This document shows positions 15,996 through 25,262 of a DNA stretch of 64,000 nt, in pieces; position 1 is the first letter of the stretch, and every line of letters begins with the position of its first letter. This DNA comes from Alphaproteobacteria bacterium (lineage in GTDB: Bacteria; Pseudomonadota; Alphaproteobacteria; Micropepsales; Micropepsaceae). The notes under the pieces are model-generated. The model had not been told where the DNA came from, made no database searches, and worked only from the letters and a program-made list of their open reading frames with translations. Position numbers and translations under genes: made by a program. The DNA lies in assembly GCA_019241645.1 (NCBI GenBank), contig JAFAWQ010000035.1:1-64000 (forward strand), given 5' to 3'.

Positions 15996-16288
15996 TGCGC
16001 TACGAGATCGTCCTCGCGCCTGAAGCAGTAGAAGACCTTGGGACGCTGAAGGCGAATCTCAGAACCGCGGTTCGCGCCGCACTGGAAACTCATCTGCGGC
16101 ATGAGCCGACGAAAGTGAGCAAAAGCCGGATTAAGCGGTTGAGAACAACGCGGCGGCCGCAATACCGGCTTAGGGTGGACGAGGTTCGTGTGTTCTATGA
16201 TGTTGCGGGCGATACCGTAGAAGTTCTTGCGATCGTCCCCAAATCGGAGGCCGAGGAATGGCTGGCGCAGTGCGGAAAACCAAGTTGA
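15995..16288 (+). CDS. RelE/ParE family toxin
   Basis: The 97-residue protein shows the RelE/ParE fold pattern: MRYEIVLAPEAVEDL with a leading beta strand and helix, then a basic central stretch (SKSRIKRLRTTRRPQYRLRV split across about 50-72), VDEVRVFYDVAGDTVEVLAIV and a C-terminal helix. The arginine-rich strand with QYRLRV and VFYDV is typical of ribosome-dependent mRNA interferases, but I cannot separate RelE from ParE by eye. The gene precedes and overlaps its antitoxin by 31 bp, the reverse of the usual order. There is no strong ribosome binding site because an inverted repeat covers this region. Confidence 0.82.
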   Translation: MRYEIVLAPEAVEDLGTLKANLRTAVRAALETHLRHEPTKVSKSRIKRLRTTRRPQYRLRVDEVRVFYDVAGDTVEVLAIVPKSEAEEWLAQCGKPS

Positions 16289-16527
16289 AGGAAGTGCCTT
16301 TGTCAGAGATGAAGGACGATCTTTCGCGTTTCCTCCGGGAGGCGGAAAAACAGGAAATTGTCATCACCAGACATGGGAAGGCGGCTGGTGTGCTGATCGG
16401 CTTTGAGACGGAGGATGACTGGTTCGATTACCGGCTGGAGCACGATCCCAGATTTCTCGACCGCATCGAGGCGAGTCGCGCGAGCTTGCGCGCTGGCCGC
16501 GGCATCAAGCTCGAAGATGTCGACTGA
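16258..16527 (+). CDS. Phd/YefM family antitoxin
   Basis: This 89-residue protein has the Phd/YefM N-terminal DNA-binding pattern: KEVPLSEMKDDLSRFLREAE followed by EIVITRHGKAAGVLIGFETEDD, then a helical acidic tail (DYRLEHDPRFLDRIEASRAS, GRGIKLEDVD) that would wrap the toxin. It starts inside the toxin gene, so expression is translationally coupled. Together the two form a type II toxin-antitoxin module between dnaE and an aminotransferase gene, a position that looks like an insertion into conserved dnaE-rpsB neighbourhood. Confidence 0.85.
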   Translation: MAGAVRKTKLKEVPLSEMKDDLSRFLREAEKQEIVITRHGKAAGVLIGFETEDDWFDYRLEHDPRFLDRIEASRASLRAGRGIKLEDVD

Positions 16528-16605
16528 AAGAGCGGGGATTAGCGAGTGACGACCAATCGCGATCGTAGGTACGCAAAGGTTGCCCGGGTTCTTCTGGATG
16601 CATAG

Positions 16606-16749
16606 ATGAACAACGTGTCCATTTCGGACGCGCAGGTTGCTACCGAAACCGGGCTCAACGAAGCAACAGTTCAGTACTGCAGGATTGAGTACGATGAAAT
16701 TCGCGAAGTCCTGCGATCAAGCGGATGGAGGCCTAAGTCGAACGGTTAA
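16606..16749 (+). CDS. Small open frame with helix-turn-helix-like sequence, possibly a gene remnant
   Basis: A 47-codon frame runs from ATG 16606 to TAA 16747 on the same strand as the TA pair. The segment ISDAQVATETGLNEATVQYCR resembles a helix-turn-helix, and the rest is charged (EYDEIREVLRSSGWRP). There is no clear ribosome binding site. It could be a short DNA-binding protein, the remains of a regulator, or chance. It ends six bases before the convergent aminotransferase gene. Confidence 0.3.
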   Translation: MNNVSISDAQVATETGLNEATVQYCRIEYDEIREVLRSSGWRPKSNG

Positions 16750-16754
16750 CAGAC

Positions 16755-17963
16755 CTAAAGCGCGGCAACAGCGGCGCTGAGGCGTTCGAGGCCGGTTTGC
16801 AGGCGCTCCGGATTCTGCGCGAAGCAGATGCGGATGTAGGAATCCGACGCTGTATCTTCCGGCGGCGCGAAGGCGGAGCCGGGCGCCACGCCCACCCGCG
16901 CATTGCGCACAAGATCGCAGGCAAAACCGAAGCTGTCCCGCATGCCGTCGACATGCAGGAATCCATAGAAGGCGCCCTGCGGCGGCATCCAGCGGATCCG
17001 GTTCTGCGAATCCACGAAGCGTCGGGTGATCTCATATCCCTCGCGGCAGCGCTCCAGCAGGAACGAACGGAACGCATCGCCCTGCGATGAGAGCGCGGCT
17101 ACCGCCCCCCACTGCGCGAAGGTGGTGGCGCCGGTGTTGTTCGACATCGCCAGCACGCTCATTTGTTCTGCGATGTATGCAGGATGCGCCAGCCAGCCTA
17201 TGCGCCAGCCCGTCATCGCCCACGGCTTGGAGAAGCTGTTGACGACGAACACGGCATCGTCAGGCTCGGCCACCTGCAGGAACGACGGCGCATGCGGTGC
17301 GCCGTCATAAACCAGTGTGCCGTAAACCTCGTCACTGATGATGGCGATGCCCCGTGGCCGGCAGAATTCGAGCGCGGCGCGCTGCTCTTCCGGCGACATG
17401 ATCCAGCCGGTTGGGTTGCCGGGCGAGGCGATAAAGATCGCCTTGGTGCGCGCATCGCAGGTGTCAAACAGCTTGTCGAGATCGAGCCGCCAGCGCAGCG
17501 CAGTCCAATCCTCTTGCAGGCGGCAAAACTTCACATCGGCGCCGGTGATCTGCGCGGCCTGGAAGATGTTGGGCCACACCGGCGAGACGCACACCACATT
17601 GTCGCCGGCTTCGATCACGCATTGCAGCGCCTCGATCACGGCGAGCATGGCGGCGCCCGGGACCGTGATGCGATCGAGCGAGATCTCGGCGTTCAAGGTA
17701 CGCCGATGGAAGTCCCGGATAGCTTCCCGCAGCGGAGCGATCCCACGCGGGTGGGTGTAGAAAGTGAAGCCGTCATCCAGCGCCTTCTTGGCGGCGTTGC
17801 AGATGAAATCCGGCGTCTTGAGATCGGTCTCGCCGAACCAAAGCGGCAGCAGGTCCGGCTCGCCGAGGGCCAGCATGGCCACCTTGGCGATGCCATTGGG
17901 CTCAAGATCGAGGATGGCGGGCCGAACGGGCGAGAGTCTACGAGGGATGGCGTCCATAAACAT
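16755..17963 (-). CDS. Pyridoxal phosphate-dependent class I/II aminotransferase
   Basis: The 402-residue protein has fold-type I aminotransferase features: LWFGETDLKTPDFICNAA (substrate entry), YTHPRGIAPLREAI, SPGNPTG (180-186), ISDEVYG (Asp211, Tyr214), and the PLP Schiff-base lysine Lys246 in NSFSKPWAMTGWRIGW, with the terminal IRICFA arginine. It belongs to the aspartate aminotransferase-like family; the amino acid substrate cannot be read from sequence. I use ATG 17963; ATG 17957 is an alternative, and neither has a strong ribosome binding site. It is divergent from rpsB. Confidence 0.9.
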   Translation of the reverse strand: MFMDAIPRRLSPVRPAILDLEPNGIAKVAMLALGEPDLLPLWFGETDLKTPDFICNAAKKALDDGFTFYTHPRGIAPLREAIRDFHRRTLNAEISLDRITVPGAAMLAVIEALQCVIEAGDNVVCVSPVWPNIFQAAQITGADVKFCRLQEDWTALRWRLDLDKLFDTCDARTKAIFIASPGNPTGWIMSPEEQRAALEFCRPRGIAIISDEVYGTLVYDGAPHAPSFLQVAEPDDAVFVVNSFSKPWAMTGWRIGWLAHPAYIAEQMSVLAMSNNTGATTFAQWGAVAALSSQGDAFRSFLLERCREGYEITRRFVDSQNRIRWMPPQGAFYGFLHVDGMRDSFGFACDLVRNARVGVAPGSAFAPPEDTASDSYIRICFAQNPERLQTGLERLSAAVAAL

Positions 17964-17980
17964 GGCTTTCGGGCAGCGGC

Positions 17981-18009
17981 TTGCGCCGGTCAAGCCACGC
18001 CCCTATAAC
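17981..18009 (+). promoter_or_regulatory. Candidate rpsB promoter
   Basis: TTGCGC (17981-17986) and TATAAC (18004-18009) are separated by 17 bases. This would give an rpsB leader of about 110 bases that contains a hairpin at 18041-18057. The -35 matches the consensus only in its first three bases, so the call is tentative. Confidence 0.4.
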
Positions 18010-18040
18010 ACCCGCCATTCCGCACGCGCAGGTGGGCCTG

Positions 18041-18057
18041 CGGGGCGAGTTGCCCCG
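18041..18057 (+). promoter_or_regulatory. Hairpin in the rpsB leader
   Basis: CGGGGC (18041-18046) pairs with GCCCCG (18052-18057) around a five-base loop. No T tract follows, so it is not a terminator. It may be part of an S2-responsive leader, since rpsB operons are often autoregulated by S2, but the sequence alone does not prove this. Confidence 0.35.
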
Positions 18058-18128
18058 GGTCCGTCCGGTGTTTCTGCAAAGAGACCACACCCGCGCGTCA
18101 GGCTAACCGGAGAAGGAGACGTTCTCGT

Positions 18129-18920
18129 ATGGCATTGCCAGAATTTTCCATGCGCCAGCTGTTGGAGTCCGGCGCGCATTTCGGCCATCGCACGCAGCGC
18201 TGGAACCCGAAGATGGCGCCGTTCATCTATGGGTCGCGCAACGACATTCATATCATCGACCTCACCCAGACGGTGCCGCTGCTGCACCAGGCCCTCGTAG
18301 CTCTTCGCGAAGCGGCAGCCGGGGGCGGACGCATTCTTTTCGTGGGCACCAAGCGTCAGGCGTCGGAGCCGGTCGCCGCAGCGGCGAAGCGGTGCGCGCA
18401 GTACTACGTGAACCACCGCTGGCTCGGCGGCACTCTGACGAACTGGCAGACGATCTCCAACTCCATCAAACGCATGCGCAGCATCGAAGAGACGCTCACC
18501 TCCGCTCAGACTTCGGGCCTGAAGAAGAAAGAGCTTCTCGGCCTCTTGCGCGAGCGGGACAAGCTGGAGCGCTCGCTGGGCGGCATCAAGGAGATGGGCG
18601 GCCTGCCCAACATGCTGTTCGTGATCGACACGAACAAGGAGGAGATCGCGGTTTCCGAGGCGCGCAAGCTCGGCATTCCGGTTACGGCAATCCTCGATTC
18701 CAATTCGGATCCGGACGGCATCGCCTATCCTATTCCGGGCAATGACGATGCGGCGCGGGCACTGGCGCTTTACTGCGATCTCGCGGCGCGCGCCATCATC
18801 GACGGGCTTTCGGCGGGCCAGATCGCTTCGGGCGAAGATGTTGGCGAGGCCGAGGTCCTCCCGGACCTCACTCCGGCTCCAGCGCCCGAGGCATCGGAAG
18901 CTGCCGCTGCACCAGCATAA
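18129..18920 (+). CDS. rpsB: 30S ribosomal protein S2
   Basis: S2 is an essential small-subunit protein that helps bind S1. The 263-residue protein starts [29 protein letters not shown] (split) and contains [48 protein letters not shown] and [17 protein letters not shown]. The Ala/Pro-rich acidic tail (about 240-263) is a common alphaproteobacterial extension. A GGAGAAGGAGA lies before the start. It heads the long rpsB-tsf-pyrH-frr-uppS-cdsA-dxr-rseP-bamA series, 12 bp before tsf. Confidence 0.98.
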   Translation: MALPEFSMRQLLESGAHFGHRTQRWNPKMAPFIYGSRNDIHIIDLTQTVPLLHQALVALREAAAGGGRILFVGTKRQASEPVAAAAKRCAQYYVNHRWLGGTLTNWQTISNSIKRMRSIEETLTSAQTSGLKKKELLGLLRERDKLERSLGGIKEMGGLPNMLFVIDTNKEEIAVSEARKLGIPVTAILDSNSDPDGIAYPIPGNDDAARALALYCDLAARAIIDGLSAGQIASGEDVGEAEVLPDLTPAPAPEASEAAAAPA

Positions 18921-18932
18921 GGAACGCACGAT

Positions 18933-19868
18933 ATGCCGACTGTGACCGCGAGCTTGGTGAAGGACCTGCGCGACAAAACCGGCGCGGGCATGATGGATTG
19001 CAAGGCGGCGCTCGCCGAAACGAATGGGGACATGGAAGCCGCCATCGATTGGCTGCGCAAGAAGGGCATCTCCAAGGCGGCGAAGAAGGCCAGCCGGGTG
19101 GCGGCGGAAGGACTGATCGGCGTGGCGGCGCGTGCCAACGCCGGCGCGCTGGTGGAAGTGAATTCCGAAACCGACTTCGTCGCCCGGAACGACGAGTTCA
19201 AGGAGTTCGTGAAGGAAGCGAGCCAACTCGGGCTTGAAGCGGAAGGCGATGTTGAGAAGTTGCTGGCCGCCAACATGAAAAGCGGCAGCTCCGTCGATGC
19301 GGTGCTGAAGGAACTGATCGCAAAGATCGGCGAGAACATGAGCGTGCGCCGCGCGACCGCCCTTGCGGTATCCCCGGGTGTGGTTGCGACCTATGTCCAC
19401 AATGCGGCTTCGCCGGAACTCGGCAAGATCGGCGTGCTGGTGGGCCTGAAGTCCACCGCCGATCAGGCGAAGCTCGCGCAGCTCGGCCGGCAGATCGCCA
19501 TGCATGTGGCGGCGGCCGCGCCGCTGGCGCTTACGCCGGAACATCTTCCGCAGGATCTGGTCGAGCGCGAGCGCGATATTCAGCGTGACCTTGCGCGCCA
19601 GTCCGGCAAGCCGGAGAACGTCATCGAGAAGATGATGGAGGGGCGCATGCGCAAATACTACGAGGACACCGTGCTGGTGGCGCAAAAGTATCTCGGCCCC
19701 GGCGCGGAGGGCGATGTGACCGTCGGCAAGCTGGTGGAGAACGCCTCGAAAGAACTCGGCGCTCCCGTCGAACTCATCGGCTTCGTCCGGTACGCTGTCG
19801 GCGAAGGTATTGACAAAGGCCCGACCGGCGACTTCGCGGACGAGGTGAAGCAGATGGCCGGGCACTAG
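18933..19868 (+). CDS. tsf: Elongation factor Ts
   Basis: EF-Ts recycles EF-Tu from GDP to GTP form. The 311-residue protein has the UBA-like N-terminus with [20 protein letters not shown], the IDWLRKKGI helix, [10 protein letters not shown] (the EF-Tu contact core), and C-terminal dimer and coiled-coil parts ([34 protein letters not shown]). An AAGGA sits before ATG 18933. It follows rpsB by 12 bp and precedes pyrH by 10 bp, consistent with one operon. Confidence 0.98.
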   Translation: MPTVTASLVKDLRDKTGAGMMDCKAALAETNGDMEAAIDWLRKKGISKAAKKASRVAAEGLIGVAARANAGALVEVNSETDFVARNDEFKEFVKEASQLGLEAEGDVEKLLAANMKSGSSVDAVLKELIAKIGENMSVRRATALAVSPGVVATYVHNAASPELGKIGVLVGLKSTADQAKLAQLGRQIAMHVAAAAPLALTPEHLPQDLVERERDIQRDLARQSGKPENVIEKMMEGRMRKYYEDTVLVAQKYLGPGAEGDVTVGKLVENASKELGAPVELIGFVRYAVGEGIDKGPTGDFADEVKQMAGH

Positions 19869-19878
19869 GCCGCGACAG

Positions 19879-20607
19879 ATGGCCAAGGATGCGCCGAGTT
19901 ACTCCCGCGTTCTGCTGAAGATTTCCGGCGAAGCGCTGATGGGCGCGCAACCCTTCGGCATCGACATCGAAATCGTCGAGCGGATTTCGGCGGATGTCGC
20001 GGATGCGGTACGCGGCGGCACGCAGATGTGCCTGGTCATCGGTGGCGGCAATATCTTTCGCGGGCTGGCCGGTGCTGCCAAAGGCATCGAGCGGGCCACG
20101 GCCGATTACATGGGTATGCTCGCCACCGTCATGAACGCGCTTGCGGTACAGGCGGTGCTGGAACGCATCGGCATTCCGACCCGCGTGCAGTCCGCCATCC
20201 CCATGGATTCGGTCTGCGAGCCTTACATCCGCCGCCGCGCCATCCGGCACATGGAGAAGGGCCGGGTGGTGATTTTCGCTGCCGGCACCGGCAACCCGTT
20301 CTTCACAACAGACACGGCCGCGGCCCTGCGGGCCGTCGAAATGAACTGCGAGGCGATGCTGAAGGGGACGCAGGTGGATGGCGTCTATAGCGCCGATCCC
20401 AAGCTCGATGCCGCCGCCGAACGCTTCGAAAGCTTGAGCTACCATGATGTCTTGGCCCGCGATCTTAAGGTGATGGATGCATCGGCCGTCAGCCTGGCCC
20501 GCGAGAACCGTATTCCCATCATCGTCTTCTCGATTCATGATCGGGGGGCCCTGCCGGCCGTCTTGAGTGGCAAGGGCCGTTGCACGATCATCGAAGAGCG
20601 CCTCTAG
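19879..20607 (+). CDS. pyrH: UMP kinase
   Basis: PyrH converts UMP to UDP and is allosterically controlled by GTP and UTP. The 242-residue protein shows [64 protein letters not shown], and [11 protein letters not shown]. It lies in the standard tsf-pyrH-frr order, ten bases after tsf, with frr starting nine bases after its stop. Confidence 0.98.
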   Translation: MAKDAPSYSRVLLKISGEALMGAQPFGIDIEIVERISADVADAVRGGTQMCLVIGGGNIFRGLAGAAKGIERATADYMGMLATVMNALAVQAVLERIGIPTRVQSAIPMDSVCEPYIRRRAIRHMEKGRVVIFAAGTGNPFFTTDTAAALRAVEMNCEAMLKGTQVDGVYSADPKLDAAAERFESLSYHDVLARDLKVMDASAVSLARENRIPIIVFSIHDRGALPAVLSGKGRCTIIEERL

Positions 20608-20616
20608 GGGTTGACC

Positions 20617-21171
20617 ATGGACTACAGCAGGGAAGACCTGAATCGCCGGATGAACGGCGCCGTATCGGCTTTGAAGGCGGAACTTGCGGGATTGCGGACG
20701 GGCCGGGCGAGCCCGCACCTGCTCGATCCAGTAAAGGTCGAGGCCTATGGCAGCCCCATGCCGATCAGCCAGGTGGGGACGGTAAGCATTCCCGAGCCGC
20801 GGCTCATTACGGTGCAGGTCTGGGACAAGGGGCTGGTCAAGGCGGCGGATAAGGCCATCCGCGATGCCGGACTTGGCCTGAATCCGCAGGTCGACGGCCA
20901 GCTGTTGCGCATTCCGATCCCCGAACTCAACGAAGAGCGGCGCAAGGAGTTGGTAAAGCTTGCGCACAAATATGCGGAGCAGGGCAAGGTTGCTGTCCGC
21001 AATATCCGGCGCGACGGCATGGAAGCCCTCAAAAAGGCGGAAAAGGACCACAAGATCAGCCAGGATGAGCATCACAAGCAGGGCGACGAGCTTCAGAAGC
21101 TGACTGACTTTCACATCAAGGATATCGACGAGGCGCTCCACGCGAAGGAGCACGAGGTCATGCAGGTTTGA
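20617..21171 (+). CDS. frr: Ribosome recycling factor
   Basis: RRF splits post-termination ribosomes with EF-G. The 184-residue protein has the expected L-shaped RRF pattern: [92 protein letters not shown] (split), and EDHK-like hinge [12 protein letters not shown] chose ATG 20617; a TTG two codons upstream is an alternative. It follows pyrH directly and precedes uppS. Confidence 0.97.
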   Translation: MDYSREDLNRRMNGAVSALKAELAGLRTGRASPHLLDPVKVEAYGSPMPISQVGTVSIPEPRLITVQVWDKGLVKAADKAIRDAGLGLNPQVDGQLLRIPIPELNEERRKELVKLAHKYAEQGKVAVRNIRRDGMEALKKAEKDHKISQDEHHKQGDELQKLTDFHIKDIDEALHAKEHEVMQV

Positions 21172-21197
21172 GCTGGAGGCTCGCGGGACGAATTGGA

Positions 21198-21938
21198 ATG
21201 CCTAGAAGCGACGCCTCGATTGCGAACCTGCCGCGCCACGTCGCGATCATCATGGACGGCAACGGCCGCTGGGCCCGGAAACGCCATCTCCCTCGCGCGG
21301 CTGGGCACGTGAGCGGTGTTTCAACGGTGCGGGCCGTGGTCCGCGCCGCCATCGATATCCGGCTGGAGAATTTGACCCTCTATGCGTTTTCTTCCGAGAA
21401 CTGGAAGCGGCCGGCGCTCGAAATAAATCACCTGATGGGCCTGTTCCGCTCCTATTTTCGCGAAGATATCGAGGAATTGGTTCGCCGCAATGTGCGTATG
21501 CGGATTATTGGGAGCCGGAGGCGCGCGGCCCCCGACATCCTGGCCATGATTGAGGACGGCGAGGCGCGCACGGCGGGGAACGACGGCCTCAATCTTACAT
21601 TCGCGTTCGATTATGGCGCGCAGGAAGAGATTGCTGCGGCGGCGCGGGAGTTGGCGGAGGCCGCCGTGCGCGGTGAGCTTGATCCTACCGCCATCACGAC
21701 CAGTCTGTTTGCCACGCACCTTTCCACGGGTGAGCTGCCCGAACCCGATCTTGTCATCCGGACCGGCGGCGAGCGGCGCCTGAGCAATTTTTTGCTGTGG
21801 CAGTCCGCCTATGCGGAGCTCGTCTTTGCCGAGACGCTGTGGCCAGACTTCTCGCGCAACGAGTTTCTCGATGCCCTGAACGCGTTCGCCCGGCGCGAGC
21901 GGCGGTTTGGTGCGGTCGAGCCGGAAGCGGCAGCGTGA
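21198..21938 (+). CDS. uppS: Isoprenyl transferase (undecaprenyl diphosphate synthase)
   Basis: UppS makes the C55 lipid carrier for peptidoglycan and LPS synthesis by adding isopentenyl units to farnesyl diphosphate. The 246-residue protein has the catalytic HVAIIMDGNGRWA with Asp20, LTLYAFSSENWKRP, LNLTFAFDYGAQEEI, PEPDLVIRTGGERRLSNFLLW (split) and WPDF near the end. In-frame TTG 21168 would add ten unlikely residues, so ATG 21198 is preferred. Its stop overlaps the cdsA GTG start by four bases. Confidence 0.95.
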   Translation: MPRSDASIANLPRHVAIIMDGNGRWARKRHLPRAAGHVSGVSTVRAVVRAAIDIRLENLTLYAFSSENWKRPALEINHLMGLFRSYFREDIEELVRRNVRMRIIGSRRRAAPDILAMIEDGEARTAGNDGLNLTFAFDYGAQEEIAAAARELAEAAVRGELDPTAITTSLFATHLSTGELPEPDLVIRTGGERRLSNFLLWQSAYAELVFAETLWPDFSRNEFLDALNAFARRERRFGAVEPEAAA

Positions 21939-22840
21939 GCGACGTCTCTCCAACGGTGCCGCCGGCGATGCTGAACGGGTCAGCGGCGGACACGAAGTTT
22001 GACCGCAAATTCCACGTCAATGCCGATTGGATTACCCGTCCGCTGTTCGGCTTTGCGCTCGCGGGCATAGCCGTCGCTGCGACCGTCCGCGGTGGATTTG
22101 TTTTCGCGGTCTTCCTGTCATTGGGCTGCACGGCGGCCGCGCGCGAATGGCATCGCCTGTTTGCAAAGTCGCGCTATCTGCTGCCTGCAATTATTACATG
22201 GTGCGCGCTGTGGGCGGCGATGTTGTGGCAGGTTCGAACGGTGCCGCCGTGGCTCGATTCCGCTTATGTGCCTCTCGCGATTGTATTCATGGGAACCGCC
22301 TGCAATCTGCTCATTGGATTCGTGCGGCGAAATTCGCCGCTGGCTCACGCGGCCGGGCCAATCTACATTGCCATACCAGCCTTATCGCTTTTGATGGTCC
22401 GGCAATCCACGGTTCATGCGCTCTGGGTCGTGGTGCTATTCTTCCTCGCGGTCTGGTCTACAGATACCGGCGCGCTGTTCATCGGAAAGCTCATCGGCGG
22501 CCCAAAGCTCGCACCGCGGCTGTCGCCGAAAAAGACTTGGGCGGGCGCGATCGGCGGGTTGGCGGCGGCAGGGCTCGTTTGCGGCGGATTGACATTCCTG
22601 CTGCATGGAGCAGTGGTGATTGCGGTCCTTTTTGGCGCCATTCTCTCGGTGGTCGGGCAGGCCGGCGACCTCTTCGAGTCGTTGATCAAAAGACGGACAG
22701 GATGCAAGGACAGCGGTGGATTGATCCCGGGCCACGGGGGCGTGCTTGATCGCATCGACTCAATGCTGTTTGCGGCCCCCGTCGCGGCGCTGCTTGTGCT
22801 GTGGTTGAGTTTCAATCCTGTGGCGAGCGCATCGCCGTGA
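21935..22840 (+). CDS. cdsA: Phosphatidate cytidylyltransferase
   Basis: CdsA makes CDP-diacylglycerol from phosphatidate and CTP in the inner membrane. The 301-residue protein has about eight hydrophobic segments and the CDS signature near the C-terminus: LSPKKTWAGAIGG, GDLFESLIKRRTGCKDSGGL and PGHGGVLDRIDSM. The GTG at 21935 overlaps the uppS stop as GTGA, and the gene overlaps dxr in the same way at its 3' end. The region upstream of this start in the same frame lies inside uppS and is not hydrophobic. Confidence 0.93.
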   Translation: MSDVSPTVPPAMLNGSAADTKFDRKFHVNADWITRPLFGFALAGIAVAATVRGGFVFAVFLSLGCTAAAREWHRLFAKSRYLLPAIITWCALWAAMLWQVRTVPPWLDSAYVPLAIVFMGTACNLLIGFVRRNSPLAHAAGPIYIAIPALSLLMVRQSTVHALWVVVLFFLAVWSTDTGALFIGKLIGGPKLAPRLSPKKTWAGAIGGLAAAGLVCGGLTFLLHGAVVIAVLFGAILSVVGQAGDLFESLIKRRTGCKDSGGLIPGHGGVLDRIDSMLFAAPVAALLVLWLSFNPVASASP

Positions 22841-24042
22841 ACCTGTCCGATCTCCAGGATGCGTTGTGGCGCCGCGTTACAATTCTGGGCAGCACCGGCT
22901 CAATCGGCACCAGCACGCTAAGCGTGATCGGACATGCGCGGAAGGAGTTCGATCCGGCGGCTTTCCCGATTGAGGCGCTGACGGCGCAAAGCAACGTCGA
23001 GGGTCTGGCCGCGCAGGCGAAAGCCTTTCGTCCCAAACTCGCGGTGATCGGTGACGAGAGGCTCTACGGCCGGTTGCACGATCTCCTTGCCGGAGAGGGC
23101 ATAGAAATTGCCGCCGGCCCGCAAAGCGTGATCCAGGCTGCCGCGCGCGGCGCCGAGGTCACGATGGTCGCCATCGTCGGCGCGGCCGGTCTGGAGCCGG
23201 CGCTCGCCGCTGTCGCGCGAGGTGGACTGATCGCGCTGGCCAACAAGGAATGCATTGTTGCCGCGGGCCACGTTTTCCGCGACGCGGTGAAGCGCTCGCA
23301 TGCAACAGTCATCCCGGTCGATTCCGAACACAACGCGGCATTTCAGGTTCTTGATTTCGACCAGTTTCACAGCGTGGAGCGGGTTACGCTGACCGCATCC
23401 GGCGGTCCGTTCCGCGATTGGTCGAAAGAGCGCATGGCGCGCGCTACGCCCGAACAGGCCGTGGCACATCCGAACTGGTCGATGGGGGCAAAGATTTCCG
23501 TCGACAGCGCCACACTGATGAACAAGGGCCTGGAACTGATCGAGGCCCATCACCTGTTTGACCTGCCGGCCGATCGTCTGGATGCCGTCGTGCATCCGCA
23601 GTCCATCATCCATTGCCTGGTCAGTTATGCGGACGGCTCGACGCTGGCGCATCTTTCAGCGCCGGACATGCGCACGCCGATTGCGGTAGCGCTGGGATGG
23701 CCCCGGCGTATCGGATCGCCATCGCAGCGACTGGATCTCGCGGCTGCCGGCGCCCTTACCTTTCAGGAAGCGGATCGCGACAGGTTTCCCTGTCTGGCGC
23801 TGGCGGAGTCCTGTCTGCGCGCCGGAGGGATGGCGCCGACGGTCCTTAACGCCGCGAACGAAGTTGCGGTCCATGCGTTTCTTGGCGGCCGCATTGGTTT
23901 TGCCGATATCTGTCCTGTGGTCGGAGATTGCGTCGAGGCCATGGACGGCCGAGCAATCAGCACCAATCTGGACGCCGTTCTTGCCATCGATGGGGAGGCG
24001 CGGGAGATTGCCGGTCAGGCAATCCTGCGGTTGGCCGCCTAG
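22837..24042 (+). CDS. dxr: 1-deoxy-D-xylulose 5-phosphate reductoisomerase
   Basis: Dxr converts DXP to MEP with NADPH in the non-mevalonate isoprenoid pathway. The 401-residue protein has the nucleotide-binding GSTGSIG (18-24), LANKECIVAAG, PVDSEHNAAFQ (metal and substrate contacts), LTASGGPFRDW, HPNWSMGAKISVDSATLMNKGLE (split) and a C-terminal NAANEVAVHAFL. The GTG at 22837 overlaps the cdsA stop (GTGA), showing coupled translation in uppS-cdsA-dxr, with rseP 15 bp downstream. Confidence 0.96.
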   Translation: MNLSDLQDALWRRVTILGSTGSIGTSTLSVIGHARKEFDPAAFPIEALTAQSNVEGLAAQAKAFRPKLAVIGDERLYGRLHDLLAGEGIEIAAGPQSVIQAAARGAEVTMVAIVGAAGLEPALAAVARGGLIALANKECIVAAGHVFRDAVKRSHATVIPVDSEHNAAFQVLDFDQFHSVERVTLTASGGPFRDWSKERMARATPEQAVAHPNWSMGAKISVDSATLMNKGLELIEAHHLFDLPADRLDAVVHPQSIIHCLVSYADGSTLAHLSAPDMRTPIAVALGWPRRIGSPSQRLDLAAAGALTFQEADRDRFPCLALAESCLRAGGMAPTVLNAANEVAVHAFLGGRIGFADICPVVGDCVEAMDGRAISTNLDAVLAIDGEAREIAGQAILRLAA

Positions 24043-24057
24043 GAGTAGGAAAGCAAG

Positions 24058-25212
24058 ATGCTTGACATTCTGCATGGGTTCTTTGGGTGGCTTCCAGTCG
24101 GCTTGCCGGCGTTTCTCTTCGTCATCACGGTTGTCGTGTTCTTCCATGAGCTTGGGCATTTCACCGTTGCGCGTCTCTGCGGCGTGAAGGTTGAGGCCTT
24201 CTCCATCGGCTTCGGCCCCGCGCTGGTGAAGTGGCGCGACCGGCGGGGGACGCTTTGGAAGATTTCCTGCATTCCCCTCGGCGGCTACGTGAAATTCTTC
24301 GGCGATATGGATGCCTCGAGCGCACCCGACCACGCCGGGATGAACGCGATGACGGAGGAGGAGCGGCGAGATGCCTTCCCGTTCAAGCCGCTTTATCAGC
24401 GTGTACTGGTGGTGCTTGCGGGGCCGGTGGCCAATTTCATTCTGGCGATCGCGATCTTTGCGGCCGTATTCATGACCGCGGGCAAGCCCGAGCTTTCCGA
24501 TCATGCAATCCCCTCTCGCATCGGCACGGTTACGCCACACAGCCCCGCAGCCGCTGCGGGGCTAAGGCCTGGGGATGTCGTGCGTTCCGTGAACGGGCAT
24601 CCTGTGAGCCGGTTCGACCAGCTGCAGAAGGCAATTCGGGCAAGCCACGGAAAGACACTGGAAGCGCTGATCGAGCGCAAGGGCGCGCCGGTGATCATCC
24701 ACGTTACGCCGGCGTGGATCGACATTTCGGACATGTACGGCAGCAAGACAAAGCTGTTCGGCGTCGGCATCTCGCCATACATCGATCCGGCGCTCGTTTC
24801 GACGGTGAGGCTGGGACCGCTTCAGGCCATTGGGGCGGCCGGAACGCAGACTTGGTTCATTGTCGACACGACGCTCACCTATATGTGGCGCATTGTCAGC
24901 GGCCGGTCGGACACGAACCAGCTCAGCGGCCCTGTGGGCATTGCCCGGATATCGCAGAAAGCGGCTTCGCAGGGCTTTCTGAACCTTATCGGTCTGGCAG
25001 CTCTCATTTCTGTAAGCATCGGACTCATCAATCTTTTTCCGATTCCCATCCTCGACGGGGGCCATCTTCTATACTATGCCTTCGAGGCGGTGTTGGGCCG
25101 GCCGCTGGGAGCGCGGGCCCAGGAATTGGGATTTCGGCTGGGGTTGGCGGTTGTGCTAGGCCTGTTCGTGCTGGCGACCTGGAATGATCTCGTCCGGCCG
25201 AGTCTGTTCTGA
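24058..25212 (+). CDS. rseP: Site-2 intramembrane zinc metalloprotease RseP (MmpA)
   Basis: RseP cleaves transmembrane substrates such as anti-sigma factors inside the inner membrane. The 384-residue protein has the zinc motif HELGH (30-34), four transmembrane segments, one PDZ domain in the middle (SPAAAAGLRPGDVVRSVNGHPV), and the LDG motif (FPIPILDGGHLLYY) supplying the third zinc ligand. In Caulobacter the homolog MmpA cleaves PodJ; the substrate here is unknown. It precedes bamA as is typical, which links envelope stress proteolysis with outer membrane assembly. Confidence 0.95.
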   Translation: MLDILHGFFGWLPVGLPAFLFVITVVVFFHELGHFTVARLCGVKVEAFSIGFGPALVKWRDRRGTLWKISCIPLGGYVKFFGDMDASSAPDHAGMNAMTEEERRDAFPFKPLYQRVLVVLAGPVANFILAIAIFAAVFMTAGKPELSDHAIPSRIGTVTPHSPAAAAGLRPGDVVRSVNGHPVSRFDQLQKAIRASHGKTLEALIERKGAPVIIHVTPAWIDISDMYGSKTKLFGVGISPYIDPALVSTVRLGPLQAIGAAGTQTWFIVDTTLTYMWRIVSGRSDTNQLSGPVGIARISQKAASQGFLNLIGLAALISVSIGLINLFPIPILDGGHLLYYAFEAVLGRPLGARAQELGFRLGLAVVLGLFVLATWNDLVRPSLF

Positions 25213-25262
25213 AACCTGAAGCCGGCGTGCCCGTCTGGACGCGCCGAACTCTGAACGAGCGA

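Noticed and set aside
18003-19886. Very long open frame on the minus strand opposite rpsB and tsf
   Set aside because: It mirrors two certain genes in a GC-rich genome where antisense frames stay open by codon bias. The product is low-complexity His/Arg-rich with no domain.
19774-21153. Long minus-strand frame opposite pyrH and frr
   Set aside because: It lies exactly over two conserved genes, has no family pattern and is explained by third-position GC bias.
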